Below, piece after piece: positions 9,656-18,267 of a stretch of DNA of 64,000 bases. This DNA is from JAAYJG01 sp964450305 (GTDB taxonomy: Bacteria > Bacillota > Clostridia > DSM-8532): NCBI GenBank assembly GCA_964450305.1, contig CAYVFB010000009.1:1-64000 (forward strand). The letters run 5' to 3'. Position numbers and translations under genes: made by a program. Every line of letters starts with the position of its first letter. Within the stretch, counting starts at the first letter, position 1. The notes under the pieces are model-generated. The model was not told where the DNA came from. It did no database searches and saw only the letters and a program-made list of their open reading frames with translations.

Positions 9656-12139
9656 ATGAAAAGAGGTATCGTGAAAAAATTGATTGTGTTCCTGCAAGCC
9701 CTTGCACTTGCGGTAAGCTCTCTTCTTTTTGGAGTGTTGCATTCTCTGACTGCCGATTCCAGCGGAGCTGCAAACGGTAACCTGAGAAAAGGTATTATCG
9801 CCGACCATCAAAACGCTACCCTGTCAAAGCTGAAAAGCATTCCTTCGCAATGGATTGAAAAAGCCAAAAGCTCTCTTCACATCGTCTATGGACACACCTC
9901 TCATGGAAGTCAGATCACAGACGGCATGACCGGCCTTGCAAAATTTCTTGGCTCCTCCTGGTCCTGGAACAACGCCGGAAGCGGTGGTGCCCTCGATTTA
10001 AGAGATACCCCCGGCAGCTTTAAAACCGATCTTGGAAACAGTTCCTGGGCTTCCGTCACCAGAAGCTATCTGAAATCGAACACCGACATCAATGTGGTGA
10101 TGTGGTCCTGGTGCGGGCAGGTCAGTGGTGCTTCGGAATCAGCCATCAATCAGTATCTGAAGACCATGAGCCAGCTCGAGGAAGAGTTTCCAAAGGTCAT
10201 ATTCGTTTATATGACCGGCCATACCGACGGGACGGGATCTTCTGGCAACCTGCATATTCGCAACGAGCAAATCCGAAAATACTGCAGAGACAACAATAAA
10301 GTCCTGTTTGACTTTGCTGATATTGAAAGCTATGACCCTGACGGAAACGGTTATTTGAACAAAGCCGTGAACGACGGCTGCCATTATGATTCCGACGGGA
10401 ATGGCACCACAGATAAAAACTGGGCGGAAAGCTGGCAGAACTCACACAAGCTCAATGAGGACTGGTTCCATTGCAGCTCGGCGCATAGCCAACCTTTAAC
10501 CGCCAACATGAAAGCCTATGCAGCGTGGTATATGTTCTCGAGAATTGCAGGCTGGGATGGTGAAGCCGAACCCTTAGAACAGGAAACGCTGCAGCTTGCC
10601 CCCATTGGAAGCAAATCAGTCTATCAGGGGTCAACGCTCAGCTTCACTGTGGATGCCACCGGTTCGGGAGGAAAAAGCCTCATATATTCCGCTTTCAGTT
10701 CACCCTATACGCCCCTGCCGGAAGGCGCACAATTCGATACAGCCTCCCACACCTTCAGCTGGATCCCCTCCTTTACGCAAAGCGGTAAATACACCCTTCG
10801 CTTTGCAGTAACCGATGGTGACAAGTCGGACTATCAGGATGTTTCCGTTACCGTCGAGGCTGGGGACGGTATCAGTGCATTCAATCAAATTCAGGCCGAA
10901 GAATATACCGACATGTTCGGCGTGCAAAATGAAAACTGCATTGAAGGCGGCAGAAATGTTGGTTGGATCCAGAATGGAGACTATATCAGCTATTACGGGA
11001 TCAATTTTGGAGAAGGAGCCGCAAGCTTTTCCGCACGGGTCGCCAGTGAAACAGCCAATGGAATCATTGAATTAAGGTTGGACAGCATAACCGGAAAATT
11101 AATAGGCACCTGCAGCGTATCGCCCTCCGGCGGCTGGCAGCAGTGGAAAACCCTTACCTGCCCCGTTTCAGAAGTAACAGGCATCCATGAACTTTTTCTT
11201 GTTTTCCGTTCCACCGACGCAGCCAGCGATTACCTGATGAATATCAATTGGTTTCAATTCAAGGAAAAGGCAAATGCCCCGATATACAAAGCGACGGTTA
11301 CCCTTGCAGACAGATCCGAAGTGAACACGGAGTTGCTGAAGAAAATCGGCAACAGGCCTGTTCTGCAGGTTGTAACCCATCAAGTCCTGGAACCGTCTGG
11401 TCGAATGATTTATGATCCGGTTGAGTGGCGTTACGATCCCACACCTGAGGAACTGAAAAAACCGGAAAACATTACAGTACGGTATATCTATGGACCGGAA
11501 GATTTCGCAGTTCCTTCAGGAAAATATAACCCTTCGACAGGCACGATTTCGTTTGTGCCAACTATTACAGGGCGGTATGCCATTACCTTTGAACAAAAGA
11601 CCTATTCGGACATTTCTGATGCTTATGCGAAAGAAGCCATAGGGATATTGGCCTCCAAAGGGCTTTACAACTGGATTGAAGGCGATATGTTCAATCCAGG
11701 CCGAAATATCACCCGGGCAGAATTCCTTTATCTTGTGATCAACGCCTTAAATTTATATGTAGATTTGGGAGGCAATTTCTCGGATGTCAGCGTGAAAGAT
11801 TTTTATTACGAGTCTGCGCGGATCGCCAAAAAGCTGGGGGTTTCAAACGGGATTGGTGATAACAAGCTTGGACCCAACCTGGAAATTACCCGTCAGGACA
11901 TGTCCACTCTGGTAGTCAGGGCTTTAAGGGCTGCAGGTCGGGATCTGCCCAAGGCCACCGCTTCTGATTTGAATAATTTTAAAGATGCAAACAATGTTTC
12001 GGATTATGCGAAAGAAAGCATGGCTATCCTGGTTAAGTCCGGGATTATTGTGGGTTACAACAAGATGTTGTACCCGAAAGGAAAATTTGATATGCAGCAG
12101 GCTGCAACCGTAATTTACAGGTTGTATAACGAAGACTGA
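9656..12139 (+). CDS. SLH-anchored surface protein with unassigned N-terminal domain, Ig-like domain and CBM6
   Basis: Predicted 827-residue exported cell-wall protein. The ATG follows GGGAGG at a good distance, and the first ~40 residues form a signal peptide. Residues ~45-300 form a domain I cannot assign with confidence; it contains IVYGHTSHGSQITDG, MWSWCGQVSGAS and YMTGHTDGTGSSG, which hint at an SGNH-like or similar hydrolase fold. It also has two calcium-loop-like stretches, YDPDGNGYL and YDSDGNGTTD. Next come a putative Ig/cadherin-like domain (FSWIPSFTQSGKYTLRF), a CBM6-type carbohydrate-binding module (IQAEEYTDM, GWIQNGDYISYYGINF, residues ~415-545), a linker, and three SLH repeats at the C-terminus (AIGILASKGLYNW, FNPGRNITRAEF, GPNLEITRQDM). 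The CBM suggests binding to plant polysaccharide at the cell surface. The catalytic activity is unproven. Confidence 0.8.
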   Translation: MKRGIVKKLIVFLQALALAVSSLLFGVLHSLTADSSGAANGNLRKGIIADHQNATLSKLKSIPSQWIEKAKSSLHIVYGHTSHGSQITDGMTGLAKFLGSSWSWNNAGSGGALDLRDTPGSFKTDLGNSSWASVTRSYLKSNTDINVVMWSWCGQVSGASESAINQYLKTMSQLEEEFPKVIFVYMTGHTDGTGSSGNLHIRNEQIRKYCRDNNKVLFDFADIESYDPDGNGYLNKAVNDGCHYDSDGNGTTDKNWAESWQNSHKLNEDWFHCSSAHSQPLTANMKAYAAWYMFSRIAGWDGEAEPLEQETLQLAPIGSKSVYQGSTLSFTVDATGSGGKSLIYSAFSSPYTPLPEGAQFDTASHTFSWIPSFTQSGKYTLRFAVTDGDKSDYQDVSVTVEAGDGISAFNQIQAEEYTDMFGVQNENCIEGGRNVGWIQNGDYISYYGINFGEGAASFSARVASETANGIIELRLDSITGKLIGTCSVSPSGGWQQWKTLTCPVSEVTGIHELFLVFRSTDAASDYLMNINWFQFKEKANAPIYKATVTLADRSEVNTELLKKIGNRPVLQVVTHQVLEPSGRMIYDPVEWRYDPTPEELKKPENITVRYIYGPEDFAVPSGKYNPSTGTISFVPTITGRYAITFEQKTYSDISDAYAKEAIGILASKGLYNWIEGDMFNPGRNITRAEFLYLVINALNLYVDLGGNFSDVSVKDFYYESARIAKKLGVSNGIGDNKLGPNLEITRQDMSTLVVRALRAAGRDLPKATASDLNNFKDANNVSDYAKESMAILVKSGIIVGYNKMLYPKGKFDMQQAATVIYRLYNED

Positions 12140-12206
12140 CCCCGCAAGATGAACCAGCCGTCAGGGTTCAGGCCTACTGCCGGAAGCATGATTCAATGAG
12201 CATTTT

Positions 12207-12251
12207 CAGGCCGTTTATGACACTCACTGTTATGAACGGCCTGTTGTTTTT
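12207..12251 (+). terminator. Intrinsic terminator after the SLH/CBM6 gene
   Basis: CAGGCCGTT (12207-12215) pairs perfectly with AACGGCCTG (12235-12243) and is followed by TTGTTTTT. It lies between the SLH gene stop and the LysM gene start, which argues for the internal ATG start of the latter. Confidence 0.8.
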
Positions 12252-12402
12252 CGAAGCCTGCTCTCTGTTCATTTCACTCTGGCCTTTACTGATACTGCCA
12301 AACAAGCTTTCTTTTGCCACTGGATTACAGCCTGTCTGTCACACCTTCAACAGCCGTTTCATATATTGGATACTAAAGAAACAGGAATTTGCAGGTGTTT
12401 TT

Positions 12403-13932
12403 ATGTGGTATATCGTTATTGCCGGGGACAGTCTGTTTCGGATTGCCCAACGTTTTGGCACGACTGTTGAAATTCTTCAGCAGGCCAATAAACTTTCAGG
12501 AACTGGTCTGAGTATTGGGCAGGCACTGTATATTCCCCCGGTTCCGGGAAGAGTGTTTCAGTATACCGTTCAGCCGGGAGACTCTTTGTATAACCTTGCT
12601 CGTTTGTTCTCAACCACCATACCGGCGCTGGTGGAACTAAACAATATACAAAGCAATCTGATTTTTGCCGGTCAAAGAATTCGAATCCCTTTTTATACCG
12701 AAGTTATCGTCAATGTGGCGCAGGCCAATATCCGAAGCGGTGCCGGAACGAACTTCTCTTCCATTGCAGTCATGGTCAGAGGTGCGCGCCTTCCTGTTAC
12801 GGGATACAGGAACGGGTGGTACCAGGTTGGCCTGTATAACGGAGCTACGGGCTGGATTTCGGAAAACATCGTGGCCCTTGACGCCCATGACAGCAGTCGG
12901 CCGGTTCAGCCCATTATCGGTTTTTACACATTGGCTGAGGGGCCTGGATTGCCAAGCTCCTATGCCTCCTTCACAGAAAATGTCCGGTCCTTGTCCTCTG
13001 TCGGTCTGTTCTTCTACCAGATCAGCCGCAATGATCCCACGCAGATCGATAAGTTTTTCCAGTTTACTGATCAGGATATTCAGGTTTTGGTGGCCATTGC
13101 TCACAGAAACAACATCAAGGTTCTGCCCATAGTCCACAATCTGCTATACCGTCCAGGGGGCGTAGAGCTGGCCAGGAACCTTGTTCGCCAGCTGGTTTCC
13201 TCGCCGCAGAATCGGCGTGCCTTTGCCCGGAACCTGGTAGCCTTGATTCAGAGGTACAATTTTGATGGCGTGAATATCGATATTGAAGACGCTTATACCG
13301 AAGACAGCGATAATCTGGCCCAGCTATATGTAGATATTGCCGATGAGTTCAGATCAGGGGGATACTATCTTTCAGCTTCAGTTCCTTCGAGGGTCAGCGA
13401 TGAACCCTTCAACCCGTTTTCTGACCCGTTCAATTACGAGGTCATCGGCAGCGCTGTGGATGAATTCATCGTCATGCTTTACAACGAGTATGGGTGGCCC
13501 GGCAGTCCGCCCGGCCCGCCTGTGTCCATCCCATGGTTCAGAAGGGTGGTAACCTATACCAAAACGAAAATGCCCTGGTATAAGATTGCCGCGGCTGTAT
13601 CGGTATTTGGCTTTGACTTCAACCTGACAACAGGCAGGAACTCCTATGCGTCTTACGACAGGGCAATTGCATTATCCAGGCAGTATGGAAGTACCATTCA
13701 GTTTGATATGCGCCAGCAGACACCCTGGTTCCCGTATACCGACGCTCAGGGGCAGCAGCATCAGGTATGGTTTGAGGATGAGGACAGCATCCGGGTAAAA
13801 ATCCGCACGGCCTGGGATATGGGAATCAACGGCATCGCGTTATGGCGTCTGGGTATGGAGGATCCAAATATCTGGACCATGATAGAAAATGAGGTTGTTG
13901 TCAAGAAGATCATTGAAAACTTCAGAAGATAA
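12403..13932 (+). CDS. LysM-LysM-SH3b-GH18 cell-wall hydrolase (YaaH/SleL-like)
   Basis: Predicted 509-residue peptidoglycan-active enzyme. The ATG at 12403 (MWYIVIAGDSL) starts exactly at the first LysM and lies after the terminator at 12207-12251; the longer frame would read through that hairpin. Domains: LysM 1 (residues ~2-46), LysM 2 (~51-96, YTVQPGDSLYNLARLF), bacterial SH3 (~100-160, ANIRSGAGTNFSSIAVM), and a GH18 barrel (~170-500). The GH18 signature DGVNIDIE is intact with the proton donor at Glu295. In Bacilli and Clostridia this arrangement is typical of spore-associated N-acetylglucosaminidases acting on cortex or wall peptidoglycan (SleL/YaaH group). There is no signal peptide, as in several spore-coat-delivered LysM enzymes. 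A vegetative autolysin remains possible. Confidence 0.85.
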   Translation: MWYIVIAGDSLFRIAQRFGTTVEILQQANKLSGTGLSIGQALYIPPVPGRVFQYTVQPGDSLYNLARLFSTTIPALVELNNIQSNLIFAGQRIRIPFYTEVIVNVAQANIRSGAGTNFSSIAVMVRGARLPVTGYRNGWYQVGLYNGATGWISENIVALDAHDSSRPVQPIIGFYTLAEGPGLPSSYASFTENVRSLSSVGLFFYQISRNDPTQIDKFFQFTDQDIQVLVAIAHRNNIKVLPIVHNLLYRPGGVELARNLVRQLVSSPQNRRAFARNLVALIQRYNFDGVNIDIEDAYTEDSDNLAQLYVDIADEFRSGGYYLSASVPSRVSDEPFNPFSDPFNYEVIGSAVDEFIVMLYNEYGWPGSPPGPPVSIPWFRRVVTYTKTKMPWYKIAAAVSVFGFDFNLTTGRNSYASYDRAIALSRQYGSTIQFDMRQQTPWFPYTDAQGQQHQVWFEDEDSIRVKIRTAWDMGINGIALWRLGMEDPNIWTMIENEVVVKKIIENFRR

Positions 13933-13965
13933 AATGATTCCAGTTGATAGAACCAATACGGGATA

Positions 13966-14135
13966 ATTCGTTGCGCTCAGAATGACATTACTGCGCGATG
14001 AAACACATACCCGGAATAAGACAATATGTAAACAGGCACAGCCTGATGAACGAAGTACCTGTCATCCTGAACGAAGTGAAGGATCTTGTATTACTCCTGA
14101 ATAGATCCTTCGCTTTGCTAAGGATGACAACGGTG
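13966..14135 (-). repeat. MITE-like repeat family 1, copy A (partial)
   Basis: Contains GAACGAAGTGAAGGATCTTG ... AGATCCTTCGCTTTGCTAAG with TAAACAGGC at one side, matching the inverted orientation of copy F (45380-45587). A further fragment, TTGCGCTCAGAATGACATTA, sits at 13972-13991. Together with the promoter below it fills the gap between the GH18 gene and dnaD. Confidence 0.65.
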
Positions 14136-14173
14136 TGCTTCAATTGCATTTCCGGTTTTTTGTCGAAATGAAA

Positions 14174-14203
14174 TTCCACATCTCTTTGGATCTATGATAT
14201 AAT
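14174..14203 (+). promoter_or_regulatory. Extended -10 promoter for the dnaD-dnaI pair
   Basis: TGATATAAT ends at 14203, an extended -10 (TGN before TATAAT at 14198-14203). A weak -35, TTCCAC, lies 18 bp upstream at 14174-14179. Confidence 0.5.
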
Positions 14204-14250
14204 TGTTTCATTCCTGCCCAATGAATGATGAGAGATACCGGAGAGAAAAA

Positions 14251-15225
14251 ATGGATTTTAGAGTCGCCCAGGACATGCTGTTTTCCGATACCGGAATTCC
14301 GGATATTTTTATCTGTGAACTGATGCCCTCCCTGCCGCCCGGGTGTGTAAAGGTGTATGTTTATGGCCTGTACCTGGCAAAGAACAATAAAGCCGCCAAG
14401 CTTGAGGAGATTGCCGAAAAGCTTGGCTTATCCAAAGATGAGCTGAACGCGGCGCTTGTTTACCTGGAAAATGAAGAGCTTTTGGTTCGCACCCCCTCGG
14501 GCATCAGCTTTATCGATATCAAAGCCCGTGAAGTCGACCGTTTATACCGCAGAAAGGAAGTTTCCTCTCCCGACGAGGCTTTGTCCAACACGCAGTTCCA
14601 TCAAAAACGCAGCCGCTGCATTCAGTCGATGAACCAGATGTTTTTTAGCGGGGGAATGCCGGGAGAATGGTTGACTTTTATTGATAACCTGTTCAACCAG
14701 CATCATTTTGACGAAGATGTGATGGTTTCGCTGTTTCAATATTGCAAGGACAGGGATGCACTGAACCGCAAGTACGTAGGCCAGGTTGCAGCCAACTGGG
14801 CAAAGAAAAATATCACCTCCCATCTGGAGTTGGAAAAATATATGGAGGCCTTTCAGCGAACCAGGGAAGTCGGTTATAAGATTTCCAGGGCCTTAAGGCT
14901 GCAACGAAGCCTAACCATTTATGAAGAGGAATGTGTGGATCGGTGGACCGGTGAATATGGATACGACATGGATGTCATTGAAATCGCGCTGAAAAAAACC
15001 ATGGGCAAGTCCATCAGCTTCCGTTATATCGACAGCATTCTCAGAAACTGGTTTAAAGAAGGGTTGAAAACAAAGGAACAGGTTGTGCTCCATTCCGAAC
15101 AAAAATCCTTCACAGCAAAAGATGAGGCTGCCGCCGCAAAGGTTCCCCAAAGAAACAACTTCAAGCAGCGCGAGTACAGCAGCGACTTTTATGATAAAAT
15201 CAAAAAATCATCCTTCAAAGGATAG
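14251..15225 (+). CDS. dnaD: DnaD domain replication initiation protein
   Basis: 324 residues when started at the ATG at 14251, which has GGAGAG just upstream; an in-frame ATG at 14221 has no comparable site. Residues ~1-110 form a winged-helix N-domain (LEEIAEKLGLSKDELNAALVYLENEELL), and two DnaD-like helical repeats follow (~130-200 and ~215-280, including YEEECVDRWTGEYGYD and YIDSILRNWFKEGL). In low-GC Gram-positives DnaD helps remodel DNA at oriC and during primosome assembly so that the helicase can be loaded. The neighbour 60 bp downstream is a helicase-loader ATPase, the usual partner. Between the two genes a hairpin (GCTTCGGT at 15233-15240, ACCGAAGC at 15254-15261) may modulate readthrough. 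Family assignment is firm. Confidence 0.88.
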   Translation: MDFRVAQDMLFSDTGIPDIFICELMPSLPPGCVKVYVYGLYLAKNNKAAKLEEIAEKLGLSKDELNAALVYLENEELLVRTPSGISFIDIKAREVDRLYRRKEVSSPDEALSNTQFHQKRSRCIQSMNQMFFSGGMPGEWLTFIDNLFNQHHFDEDVMVSLFQYCKDRDALNRKYVGQVAANWAKKNITSHLELEKYMEAFQRTREVGYKISRALRLQRSLTIYEEECVDRWTGEYGYDMDVIEIALKKTMGKSISFRYIDSILRNWFKEGLKTKEQVVLHSEQKSFTAKDEAAAAKVPQRNNFKQREYSSDFYDKIKKSSFKG

Positions 15226-15285
15226 CTCGCAGGCTTCGGTTGTCCCACAAATCACCGAAGCTGCGGTATTATAACGAGGTCTTTT

Positions 15286-16296
15286 ATGAATGCAAACTGG
15301 CAGGATTTAAAAAGAGAATTCCAGCAACGCAGAGAGAACGCAGTTTCCGAACGGGACAAAAGAAAAGCCGAGGTTTACAATAAGGCCCCTGAAATCAGGG
15401 AGCTGGACAGGCAGATATCCACTTTGGGTATTACCTTCAGTCGTGAAACCCTGAATCAGGGAACCTCTGAGGAACAGCTGCAAAGCTTTGAGCAGAAGCT
15501 GGATGAACTGATTGATCATAGAAAGAAGCTTCTAGTTCAGTATGGGTTTTCTGAAAACTACCTGGAGCTTGATTACCACTGCAAAAAATGTAATGATACC
15601 GGCTTTGTTCTGGATGATGAAGGCAAGCCGGGCATCGTACCCTGTCATTGCTACCGCCAGCTAATGGTCGAGCGGTTTTATGATGTCTCCAATTTAAACA
15701 GTGACGGTAAAACCGGCTTTGAGTTTTTTAATGAACATTACTATCCAGATAACGCCGAGGACCATGAAGAATCTCCCCGCGCCCAGGCACTGCGCATAAG
15801 GCAAAAATGCCTTGATTTCGTAAACTTCTTTGAAGATACCGCCCTTCCGAACCTGTATTTTTCCGGGCCAACCGGCGTGGGAAAAACATTTTTGTCCAAA
15901 TGCATCGCCCTCGAGGTGTTAAAAAAGGAGCATACCGTTTTATATCTGCCCGCCCCGGCTATGTTCGATATCATTTATCGCAGCAAATACCCTGCCGATA
16001 AAACAGAAAACAGAGATACCGCTTATGAGGATATCCTCAATGCCGATCTTCTCATCATTGACGATTTGGGCACCGAATCCCCCAGTGCCGCTAAGTATAC
16101 CGAGCTTTTAACCCTTCTGGATTACCGCAGCGCAAAAAACACAAGGCTTCCTTGTAAAACAATCGTTTCTACAAACCTCGATCCCCAGGATCTGCACAAG
16201 GTTTATTCCGAGCGTATTGTTTCACGCATTCTTGGGGAATTTGACATCCTGGTGATTTACGGAGATGATATCCGTCTGATCAAGCGTTTTGAATAA
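15286..16296 (+). CDS. dnaI: DnaI/DnaC-like replicative helicase loader (AAA+ ATPase)
   Basis: 336 residues. The N-terminal ~90 residues are coiled-coil rich, followed by a zinc-binding cluster (CKKCNDTG ... PCHCYRQ, residues ~98-125) as in DnaC/IstB-type loaders. The AAA+ core has Walker A GPTGVGKTF near residue 194, Walker B LLIIDDLG near 254, and a sensor-like STNLDPQDL. The protein binds the replicative helicase DnaB and loads it onto single-stranded DNA. It lies directly downstream of dnaD in the same orientation, consistent with a replication-restart or initiation operon. An ATG preceded by ACGAGGTC serves as the start. An IstB transposition ATPase is an alternative family, but there is no IstA partner here. 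Confidence 0.88.
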   Translation: MNANWQDLKREFQQRRENAVSERDKRKAEVYNKAPEIRELDRQISTLGITFSRETLNQGTSEEQLQSFEQKLDELIDHRKKLLVQYGFSENYLELDYHCKKCNDTGFVLDDEGKPGIVPCHCYRQLMVERFYDVSNLNSDGKTGFEFFNEHYYPDNAEDHEESPRAQALRIRQKCLDFVNFFEDTALPNLYFSGPTGVGKTFLSKCIALEVLKKEHTVLYLPAPAMFDIIYRSKYPADKTENRDTAYEDILNADLLIIDDLGTESPSAAKYTELLTLLDYRSAKNTRLPCKTIVSTNLDPQDLHKVYSERIVSRILGEFDILVIYGDDIRLIKRFE

Positions 16297-16347
16297 AGCA
16301 TTGATCCTCCGGTTCCAATTTAAATTAGAATTTTCACTCCATTTTTC

Positions 16348-16378
16348 AGCCCCCGCTCCAGCAAGCGGGGCTTCTTAT
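16348..16378 (+). terminator. Terminator after dnaI
   Basis: GCCCCCGCT (16349-16357) pairs with AGCGGGGC (16364-16371) allowing one bulged C; the tail is TTCTTATTC. It ends the dnaD-dnaI transcript ahead of the bioY promoter. Confidence 0.65.
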
Positions 16379-16380
16379 TC

Positions 16381-16432
16381 GTTAACCTTTTTTCTTCATA
16401 GGTTGACATTTGCTGTTTTTCTGTTGTATGAT
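16381..16432 (+). promoter_or_regulatory. bioY promoter overlapped by a BirA-type operator
   Basis: Promoter: TTGACA (16403-16408), 18-bp spacer, TATGAT (16427-16432). An inverted repeat GTTAAC (16381-16386) - 15 bp - GTTGAC (16402-16407) covers the -35 box and matches the known BirA operator form TTGTTAAC-N14/16-GTTAACAA. BirA-biotinyl-AMP binding there would repress bioY when biotin is plentiful. Confidence 0.7.
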
Positions 16433-16508
16433 CAGTTCAATGCGCAGGATCGGTCACATCACAGATTCATCGTGCTCATGCGACTTGCTTAATAAACAGG
16501 AGAAAAAC

Positions 16509-17066
16509 ATGAGAAAAAACAGTATTCACAAAATGGTTCTGGTCGCGCTCTTTTCAGCCTTGATGGTTGTGGGTGCCTATTTGAAAATACCAAACCCTTT
16601 TTTCCCGGTGTTCTTCACCTTTCAGGGTGTGTTCTGCGTCTTTGCAGGGCTTTTGCTTGGATCAAAGCTTGGTGCGGCGGCTGTCGCACTGTATATCGCC
16701 ATGGGGCTGGCAGGGCTTCCTGTGTTTTCAACGCCGGCAGGCCCACAATATGTCTTGAACCCAACCTTCGGTTTCTTATTGGGGTTCCTGGCGGCTGCAT
16801 GGATCATCGGAAAGATAAGCGAGCAGAAAACAGAGTTTACTACTGGCAAAGCTTTTTGTGCAAGCGTTGTGGGGCTTTTGGTGATTTATACGGCAGGAAT
16901 TGGATATATGTTCCTAATCCGGTGCTTTTACAGCAATAGCCCGGCAGGTGTGGGAGCCCTTATATCGAGCATGTCCCTGTACTTTGCAAAGGATTTGATA
17001 CTTTTTCTTCTGGTTGGTTTTTTCTCCCCTCAGATTAAAAAAAGGATCACGCTTTTCCAGGAGTGA
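16509..17066 (+). CDS. bioY: BioY biotin transporter substrate-binding subunit
   Basis: 185-residue integral membrane S-component that captures biotin and works with a shared ECF module (EcfA, EcfA', EcfT) encoded elsewhere. The ATG at 16509 follows AGGAG with correct spacing; longer in-frame starts would sit inside the promoter. About six hydrophobic segments are visible. The BioY-typical motifs are KIPNPFFPVFFTFQ near residue 25, AALYIAMGLAGLPVFS around 60, and GPQYVLNPTFGFLLGF around 85. It is a single-gene transcription unit: terminator upstream, convergent methyltransferase downstream (51-bp gap). Regulation by BirA is inferred from the operator at 16381-16407. No biotin-synthesis gene is in the window, suggesting uptake. 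Confidence 0.9.
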   Translation: MRKNSIHKMVLVALFSALMVVGAYLKIPNPFFPVFFTFQGVFCVFAGLLLGSKLGAAAVALYIAMGLAGLPVFSTPAGPQYVLNPTFGFLLGFLAAAWIIGKISEQKTEFTTGKAFCASVVGLLVIYTAGIGYMFLIRCFYSNSPAGVGALISSMSLYFAKDLILFLLVGFFSPQIKKRITLFQE

Positions 17067-17116
17067 CGCTAAACACAAGCATGATGTGTTTGAGCAGTGA
17101 TATGAAAACAAATAGA

Positions 17117-17863
17117 TTATTCCGGGCATCGGGCAATGAAAAACACCCTTTCGGTCTGATCCGAAGGCGGGTTTTCAGTAAACGCACCGTACATATCCAC
17201 CAATTCCAGCCCCGCTTTATGCACAAGCCGCCGTATTTCATCATAAGGCCAGACCTTTTGCTGCTGTTCCTCCTCCAAACGTTTGTAAATATCTTCTGCT
17301 TCCTTCACGAAAAAGGTCAGATCAAAGATACATTTTTTCTCCTTCGGAAGATACTGGTTTTGCCATATATAGGTGACATCATCCCGGATTTCATAGAACA
17401 GGTTATTCCCAAGAATATGTTCCAGCTTGAAGGGGGTGCTCATATCGAAAATAAAAAGACCGCCCGGATTCAAGTAATTCTTCACCAGCTGGAATACCCG
17501 CGTCATATCTGAGGTGTTGTGAATATAGTTCAGGCTGTCCATGGTGCACAGAATCACATCCATCGTGCCATACAGTTCAAAAGCCCGCATATCCTGACAA
17601 ACCCACAGGGGCGATATCCCGGATTCCACGGACTTTTCCATGGCACAGCTGAGCATGTCAGAGGACATGTCTATTCCGATCATATCATAGCCTCGCTTTG
17701 CAAGCTCCAGCGTGAGGTTTCCTGTACCGCATGCCAAATCCAGCAAAAGCTCCGGCTTTTTTACGCAGAATTTCCGGAACAGCAGCTCTATATAATCAGC
17801 CCACTGTGCATATTGAACATCCTGCATTAAAAGATCATATACATATGCAAAATCACTGTACAT
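17117..17863 (-). CDS. Class I SAM-dependent methyltransferase
   Basis: 248 residues. The SAM-binding motif I is LLDLACGTGNLTLELAKRG near residue 40, followed by IGIDMSSDML (motif II) and VILCTMDSLNYI (motif post-II). The C-terminal half includes GGLFIFDMSTPFKLEH. The overall pattern is that of small-molecule methyltransferases often located near ribosome-silencing (rsfS) or nadD genes in Clostridia, but those genes are absent here. The substrate cannot be deduced. The gene is convergent with bioY and starts at an ATG behind a G-rich Shine-Dalgarno. The family call is firm. Confidence 0.82.
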   Translation of the reverse strand: MYSDFAYVYDLLMQDVQYAQWADYIELLFRKFCVKKPELLLDLACGTGNLTLELAKRGYDMIGIDMSSDMLSCAMEKSVESGISPLWVCQDMRAFELYGTMDVILCTMDSLNYIHNTSDMTRVFQLVKNYLNPGGLFIFDMSTPFKLEHILGNNLFYEIRDDVTYIWQNQYLPKEKKCIFDLTFFVKEAEDIYKRLEEEQQQKVWPYDEIRRLVHKAGLELVDMYGAFTENPPSDQTERVFFIARCPE

Positions 17864-17961
17864 TTTAACCCCCCGGGGCCAACCTGTCTTGTTATATAAC
17901 GCGTTTTACCCGGCGGCTTTTTTATGGATGTGACTTGCAATTTTCAAGCTTTGGTTATCTG

Positions 17962-18114
17962 TCAGCCGGACTTTCTCCGTTTTGACAGTAACCCTCCAAT
18001 ACGCCCGGTCTCCTTCGCGCTGAGGCTTTTCCATCCCTCTTTAAGCACTTTCTCCAACAGGCCCAATTCCTTTGCGATTTCCAGTTTCATTTTCTCATTC
18101 TTTTTCACTGCCAT
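17962..18114 (-). CDS. Small acid-soluble spore protein, alpha/beta-type related
   Basis: 50 residues from the ATG at 18114, which has GAGGTGG upstream; ten extra residues would be added by the longer frame without a site. The sequence shows the SASP pattern: LEIAKELGLLEKV, GWKSLSAKETGRIGG, and a basic tail (KRRKSG). Alpha/beta SASPs coat spore DNA, protect it from UV and chemicals, and are degraded by GPR at germination. It is shorter than the classical ~65-residue proteins and lacks a long N-terminus, like several clostridial minor SASPs. Expected to be under sigma-G in the forespore; no promoter could be assigned by eye. This is direct evidence that the organism can sporulate. Confidence 0.8.
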   Translation of the reverse strand: MAVKKNEKMKLEIAKELGLLEKVLKEGWKSLSAKETGRIGGLLSKRRKSG

Positions 18115-18267
18115 TCCTAACCACCTCAACGATATTGTTGCCAAATTCGGCCATCATATTCATTCAGGCAAGAACCGCATGTGATTGGATTAAGTTACCA
18201 TTGTCCAAGGGTTGGAGCAACAACCCTCTCAGCCTGTTATCAAGCAGGTGGCAAAGCCATGCTTACT

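Noticed and set aside
9332..9773. Two short minus-strand frames upstream of the SLH/CBM6 gene
   Set aside because: They overlap its promoter and signal-peptide region and show no protein features.
13966..14135. Structured non-coding RNA gene before dnaD
   Set aside because: The hairpin is a family 1 repeat found at six other sites, so a mobile element is the simpler explanation.
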